The notes beneath the pieces are model-generated. The model had not been told where the DNA came from and ran no database searches. It was given only the letters and a program-made list of their open reading frames with translations. Made by a program: the position numbers and the translations under genes. Shown here piece after piece: positions 4,832-8,022 of a stretch of DNA of 8,022 bases. How positions within the stretch are numbered: position 1 is the first letter of the stretch; the number at the start of each line of letters is the position of its first letter. Origin of the DNA: RGIG1828 sp045536915 (GTDB lineage Bacteria > Bacillota > Clostridia > UMGS1810); NCBI GenBank assembly GCA_045536915.1, contig JAZSOL010000194.1:1-8022 (forward strand). The letters run 5' to 3'.

Positions 4832-6364
4832 TCAGTTGCCGCCGTTAAGCTCTTTTGAAAGCTCATCGATTTTGCTTTGGAGTTCACTTTTTTGCTCTGC
4901 GGTTGTGTTGGGGTCGGAGAGCTTTTTGTTGGCATCTGTGAGCTCGCTCACAATTTCTGTGCGGGATTTTGATGTGTCCGCATTTGAGTTGCTGTTTGTT
5001 GAACCGGTGCTGGTTGTGGTGTTGTTTGTTTTGCCGGTATCATTGTCGCCTTTGTTTTCGGTGTTATCCTTATTGTCTTTATTGTCTTTATTTTCTTTGC
5101 TGTCCTTGTTGTCTTTGTTGTCTTTGGAATCTTTGGTTTCGTTATTTTTTTTGCTTTCGTCTTTTTTATCGCTTGATGATTTATCGGTGTCTTCTTCGTC
5201 ATTGGTGTAGTAGTAATCGTCGTCATCGGTATCATCATTTGCATCTTTGCCGGTGAATTCAACATCAATGCCGTATGTATCTGCGTATTTGTGGGCGCTG
5301 CTGTCTTTTTTGCAGATGATTGTGAAATCAGAATCGCATCCGAGGAATGCATCGTCACCAATTTTAACATTTGCCGGAATTTCCATTTCTGTTAGAGATG
5401 AGCAGCTTTTGAATGCACCGCTTCCTATGCTGCGGATTGCTGTTCCCAGCTCGAAGCTTTCAAGAGATTCGCAGTTGGTGAAAGCATTGTTTTTCACTGT
5501 GCGAAGCTTGGAGTCGCTGCGGAATGTTACTCTTTCAAGAGATTCGCATCCGTAGAATGCTTCTTTTCCGATTTCGGCAACATTTTTTCCGAAAACAACA
5601 TCTTCAAGTGCTGTAAAGTGAGCAAATGCATAATCGGCTATTCTGTCTATTGAATCTTCAATTGTGATGTGTTTGATTTGGTCTGCTTTATCTGCCCAGG
5701 GGGTTGATGATGCAGATTCATAGTCTTCCATAACATCATTGCTTGTTATGACGAGAGTTGAAGAGCTTGGGAATTTGAAGCCTTTATCAATAACTTCGGC
5801 ATCGCTTGAAACAACGGCTTTTTTGTTTTCCTTTGTTTTCAGTGATGACATATTGCTCTGGATGTTTGAAAACAGGGCATAAATAAGGTATGCAATAAGC
5901 AAAACTCCGATTAACGTTACGGCAACAATAAGCTTTTTGCCTTTTTCCTTAGGCTTTTTGCTGTTTCTGCCGGCAGAGGATGAACGCGTATTTGAAAGTT
6001 GCGGCGCATCGGGAGTGGAGATTCTGATTTTAGATGCTTTTTCTTTTACTGCTCTTGAGGGGATTTTGTCGGTATCGCCTTTCTTTTCGGCACGGAATTC
6101 ATTTTTTGATATTACAACAGTTTTTCCGTCTGCGGAGTTGTTGAGGCTTTTTTCTTCGTTTGCCAGCTTTTGCATAAGAGCCGCCTTTTCGCTTTCAAAA
6201 TCTTCCCGGGAGGCAATTTTTACCGTGTGGGACGAAGCGGATTCATCTTTTGATAATTGCTCTTGATTTTCTTTCGAAAAAACAACCGGGCAATCACAAT
6301 ACGGACAAACAACCTCAGTGTCGAGTATTTCGTTTTCGCAACGTGAACATTTAATAACAGCCAT
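4832..6364 (-). CDS. Zinc-ribbon, membrane-anchored BspA-type leucine-rich-repeat protein
   Basis: 510 aa. The N-terminal zinc ribbon has C6, C9, C20 and C23 (CSRCE ... CPYC). A charged disordered segment follows (about 30-143). There is one membrane segment at 144-165 (KLIVAVTLIGVLLIAYLIYALF), preceded by Lys residues, so the N-terminus should be inside. Residues about 203-370 carry BspA/Treponema-type leucine-rich repeats: YAFAHFTALEDVVF, EAFYGCESLERVTF, NAFTNCESLESFEL and GAFKSCSSLTEMEI. A low-complexity Asp/Asn/Lys/Ser/Thr tail (371-467) leads to a C-terminal coiled-coil-like helix (468-508). BspA repeats mediate surface binding in other bacteria; here an external binding or sensing role is inferred. 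AAAGG precedes the start; the gap to the upstream gene is 24 nt. Last gene of the operon. Confidence 0.88.
   Translation of the reverse strand: MAVIKCSRCENEILDTEVVCPYCDCPVVFSKENQEQLSKDESASSHTVKIASREDFESEKAALMQKLANEEKSLNNSADGKTVVISKNEFRAEKKGDTDKIPSRAVKEKASKIRISTPDAPQLSNTRSSSAGRNSKKPKEKGKKLIVAVTLIGVLLIAYLIYALFSNIQSNMSSLKTKENKKAVVSSDAEVIDKGFKFPSSSTLVITSNDVMEDYESASSTPWADKADQIKHITIEDSIDRIADYAFAHFTALEDVVFGKNVAEIGKEAFYGCESLERVTFRSDSKLRTVKNNAFTNCESLESFELGTAIRSIGSGAFKSCSSLTEMEIPANVKIGDDAFLGCDSDFTIICKKDSSAHKYADTYGIDVEFTGKDANDDTDDDDYYYTNDEEDTDKSSSDKKDESKKNNETKDSKDNKDNKDSKENKDNKDNKDNTENKGDNDTGKTNNTTTSTGSTNSNSNADTSKSRTEIVSELTDANKKLSDPNTTAEQKSELQSKIDELSKELNGGN
5050..5139 (-). repeat. Low-complexity repeat coding for K-D-N units
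   Basis: Imperfect tandem 9-nt units of the type TTGTCTTTA (plus strand) encode KDN/KDS/KEN repeats, roughly residues 409-437 of the LRR protein. Such tracts can change length by slippage in 3-residue steps without breaking the frame. Confidence 0.75.
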
Positions 6365-6388
6365 TTTTTATCAACCTTTCATTTTAAA

Positions 6389-7036
6389 TTATATCTGAGT
6401 GTAAAATACAGGTGTCAGACCATCTTTGCAGTTTAAATACGTGTGAGCTTCGGAATCAATGGTGATTACAACAAAGCTGCCGTCGGTTATGTAGCCGCCG
6501 AGCTCGGTATTTCTGCCGTCTTCGCTTGTGAAGCATTTTCCGTTTGAATCAAAAATGTAGACGGTTCCGTCTTTTGCGGTAAACTGCGCATCAAAGAGGT
6601 TTTTATCGGGAACGGGACCTTCAAGAAAATCATCATCGTTAAATGCGATGTATTTGTTGTCTATAATATAAGCCGATTCGGATTTTCCGGTTTCACCATT
6701 GGTGAGAATGATTTTTGAAGAATCTGCTTTCCATTCGCCTTTTTCCGGAGAGGAGATGTTTTCTTCAAAAAATGTGTAGTTTCCGTTTTTCTCAAACACA
6801 ATACGTGACATGGAATCTTCAGTTGCACACACGAATTCTCCGTTTATGCCATTTGAATTTTTAATTTCGTTTTGCACAAGGAAAAACACCGCTATGGCAC
6901 ATATCACCACAACAAGCGACGGTATGATGATATTGAGGTGTTTCATTATTAATGAGGAGAAATCCTCCTTGCTTTTTGCAGGCTTTGCGTTATTTTTGTT
7001 TTCCGGCAAAGTTTCATGGAGTGGATTGTTGTTCAT
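6389..7036 (-). CDS. Single-pass membrane protein with external beta-rich domain
   Basis: 215 aa, no recognised family. A polar N-terminus (1-33) is followed by one membrane helix (about 35-55, NIIIPSLVVVICAIAVFFLV) and then an external domain. The domain opens with GEFVCATEDSMSRIVFEKNG and GEWKADSSKIIL, the G-x-Y/F ... G-x-W ... I-x-L pattern of small lipocalin-like beta barrels. A second segment (about 150-215) repeats the strand pattern (TVYIFDSNGKCF ... TYLNCKDG). GAAAGGA precedes the ATG. Gaps of 22 and 24 nt to its neighbours place it in one operon. Its similarity in plan to the upstream 248-aa protein suggests that they are distant paralogues. Confidence 0.8.
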   Translation of the reverse strand: MNNNPLHETLPENKNNAKPAKSKEDFSSLIMKHLNIIIPSLVVVICAIAVFFLVQNEIKNSNGINGEFVCATEDSMSRIVFEKNGNYTFFEENISSPEKGEWKADSSKIILTNGETGKSESAYIIDNKYIAFNDDDFLEGPVPDKNLFDAQFTAKDGTVYIFDSNGKCFTSEDGRNTELGGYITDGSFVVITIDSEAHTYLNCKDGLTPVFYTQI

Positions 7037-7058
7037 TTTCGTATCCTTTCTAAGCGGG

Positions 7059-7805
7059 TCAGTTTAATTTTTCGTAGTAAAGAGATGCCATGCCGTCGGG
7101 AATGTTTTCATCTTCATAATCCATAAGAAGAAACGAAGTTGTGTCGCCGCCAAGAGTGATGTTGATATGCTCGCCGTCAACGGTGTAGCTTCCGCCGTAG
7201 GCTTCGTCATATGGAATTTCCATGCCGTCTTGCTCAATAACCTGTTTGAATCTGCCTTCTGCTTTTCCGTTGTCTTTGAGAGTGATTCTCATATCTCCCA
7301 TAGTCATAACGGAGTTAAAGGGTTTTCCGATTTCAACCTCACCCGTGTAGACAGCCGAAGTATCCACAAGCCTTGAACCGTACACCTGATAGATATATGG
7401 TTCACTGCTGTTTTGGAACACAAGCCCGATTATATCAAGCCCGTCTTTTTGGGAAGTTGACCACCAGCCTTTTTCACCGGTGGAAACAACGGTGAATGTT
7501 CCGCCCTCAATGATTTCGATTGTTACCTCGTTTCCGTAGCCGGCGCTTTTGTAGGTTCCGACAAGGCTGTTGTTGAGGTTTTCTTTTATTTTTGCGGCTT
7601 CTTTCTGATTTGTGTCGAGAGAGCTTGATATGTTGTCGTAGATCATTTGCGCCTGCTCGTTTTTCTTATTGTCTTCGCTTATTTTATCAATAATAAAAAC
7701 TGCCGCAATGACAATAATAATGAGCGCAACGCACAAAATTGCAAATATCTGCTTTATGGCACGTGAATTATTTTCGCCGTTTGACTGCATTTTTTCAGGG
7801 TTCAT
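7059..7805 (-). CDS. Single-pass membrane protein, first gene of the envelope operon
   Basis: 248 aa, no recognised family. The start at 7805 is preferred over the more distal in-frame ATG at 7865: AAGGAG (7813-7818) lies 7 nt upstream of it, and the promoter -10 (7856-7861) overlaps the distal ATG. The layout is a polar N-terminus, a membrane helix (about 19-40, QIFAILCVALIIIVIAAVFI), a charged coiled segment (about 41-80), then two beta-rich units. Unit one has GTYKSAGYGNEVTIEI and GEKGWWSTS (about 83-130). Unit two has MRITLKDNGKAEGRF and GGSYTVDGEHINITLGG (about 170-225). The units share the G-x-Y ... G-x-W/Y ... I-x-L pattern seen in the next gene's product. Likely anchored outside the membrane; role unknown. 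Confidence 0.8.
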   Translation of the reverse strand: MNPEKMQSNGENNSRAIKQIFAILCVALIIIVIAAVFIIDKISEDNKKNEQAQMIYDNISSSLDTNQKEAAKIKENLNNSLVGTYKSAGYGNEVTIEIIEGGTFTVVSTGEKGWWSTSQKDGLDIIGLVFQNSSEPYIYQVYGSRLVDTSAVYTGEVEIGKPFNSVMTMGDMRITLKDNGKAEGRFKQVIEQDGMEIPYDEAYGGSYTVDGEHINITLGGDTTSFLLMDYEDENIPDGMASLYYEKLN

Positions 7806-7855
7806 TATCTTGCTCCTTGCATTTTTGAATTTTTGGCTATAAAACCATTTTATAT

Positions 7856-7884
7856 ATTTTATCACAAGATTGAATTTATTGCAA
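7856..7884 (-). promoter_or_regulatory. Promoter of the membrane-protein operon
   Basis: On the minus strand, TTGCAA (7879-7884), a 17-nt spacer and TAAAAT (7856-7861). Transcription would start near 7849, about 45 nt before the ATG at 7805. No operator-like dyad is obvious. Confidence 0.75.
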
Positions 7885-7905
7885 GTATAAAATAAATTTG
7901 AGTTT

Positions 7906-7946
7906 CCCCATTTTTTAAATCAATCGCAAAAATTTGATTTATGGGG
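7906..7946. repeat. Inverted repeat at the outer end of repeat copy 2
   Basis: CCCCA (7906-7910) and AAATCAA (7917-7923) pair with TTGATTT (7934-7940) and TGGGG (7942-7946), with an unpaired T run at 7911-7915. The right arm is the unoccupied IS target-like site, so the left arm is a degenerate, opposite-facing version of it. Confidence 0.5.
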
Positions 7947-8022
7947 GTGTTTGATAATGAAATCAACGTGGATGTTTCGTAGGGGACGGCGTCCTCGACG
8001 TCCCGTTTCATCAGGGTTTCGG
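7930..8022. repeat. MITE-like palindromic repeat, copy 2 (cut by window end)
   Basis: 7951-8022 matches the reverse complement of 1672-1743 at 68 of 72 positions, in inverted orientation relative to copy 1. Its outer end AAATTTGATTTATGGGG (7930-7946) is uninterrupted and resembles the IS target. The rest lies beyond the window. Confidence 0.8.

Noticed and set aside
5050..5139. CRISPR-like array
   Set aside because: The units are 9-nt coding repeats without spacers, in frame within a gene.
4836..5370. Ser/Leu-rich, Cys-rich and Lys/Thr-rich frames over the LRR protein tail
   Set aside because: They arise from the low-complexity repeat read in other frames on either strand.
7806..7865. 20-residue N-terminal extension of the first membrane protein
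   Set aside because: It overlaps the promoter -10 and lacks a ribosome site; AAGGAG supports the start at 7805.

Overview
The window looks like an AT-rich Clostridia-type (low-GC Firmicutes) chromosome. The grounds are purine-rich Shine-Dalgarno sites, TTGACA/TATAAT-type promoters, a TTG start, Lys/Asn-rich proteins, a BspA-like leucine-rich-repeat protein and a Cu-amine-oxidase-N-type secreted protein. Species cannot be read from the sequence.

Region 1 (1-1764): a complete IS110-family element (about 11-1615) sits inside a MITE-like palindromic repeat. It encodes a 397-aa DEDD/serine recombinase and has a 274-nt non-coding left end. That left end folds as a bridge RNA: a 5' hairpin, a target-binding loop and a donor-binding loop. 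All four guide segments can be read directly. The target guides (102-111, 126-134) spell the flanks at 1-10 and 1614-1622. The donor guides (170-177, 216-221) spell the right and left ends of the element. Joining the ends in a circle would also build a promoter (TTGACT, 17 nt, TACTAT). A second copy of the interrupted repeat starts near 7930 and still carries an unoccupied near-match to the guide-encoded target.

Region 2 (1837-4775): a minus-strand XRE-S24 self-cleaving repressor is divergent from a plus-strand operon. The operon holds a 33-aa hydrophobic peptide, a 113-aa two-zinc-finger protein, a 63-aa Cys-rich CPFY protein, a 39-aa protein, and a 372-aa secreted protein with a Cu-amine-oxidase-N domain and two C-terminal repeats. 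The shared intergenic region carries two sigma-A promoters and repeated AAATGTGT/ACACATTT half-sites, consistent with a repressor controlling itself and the operon. The small genes look prophage-derived. The operon ends at a strong bidirectional terminator.

Region 3 (4719-7884, minus strand): a three-gene operon of single-pass membrane proteins, transcribed from a promoter at 7856-7884. The first two have short cytoplasmic N-termini and external beta-rich domains. The last is a zinc-ribbon/TM/BspA-type LRR protein with a low-complexity tail. Their joint function is unknown.

Region 4 (7885-8022): non-coding, ending in the second repeat copy, which runs off the window.
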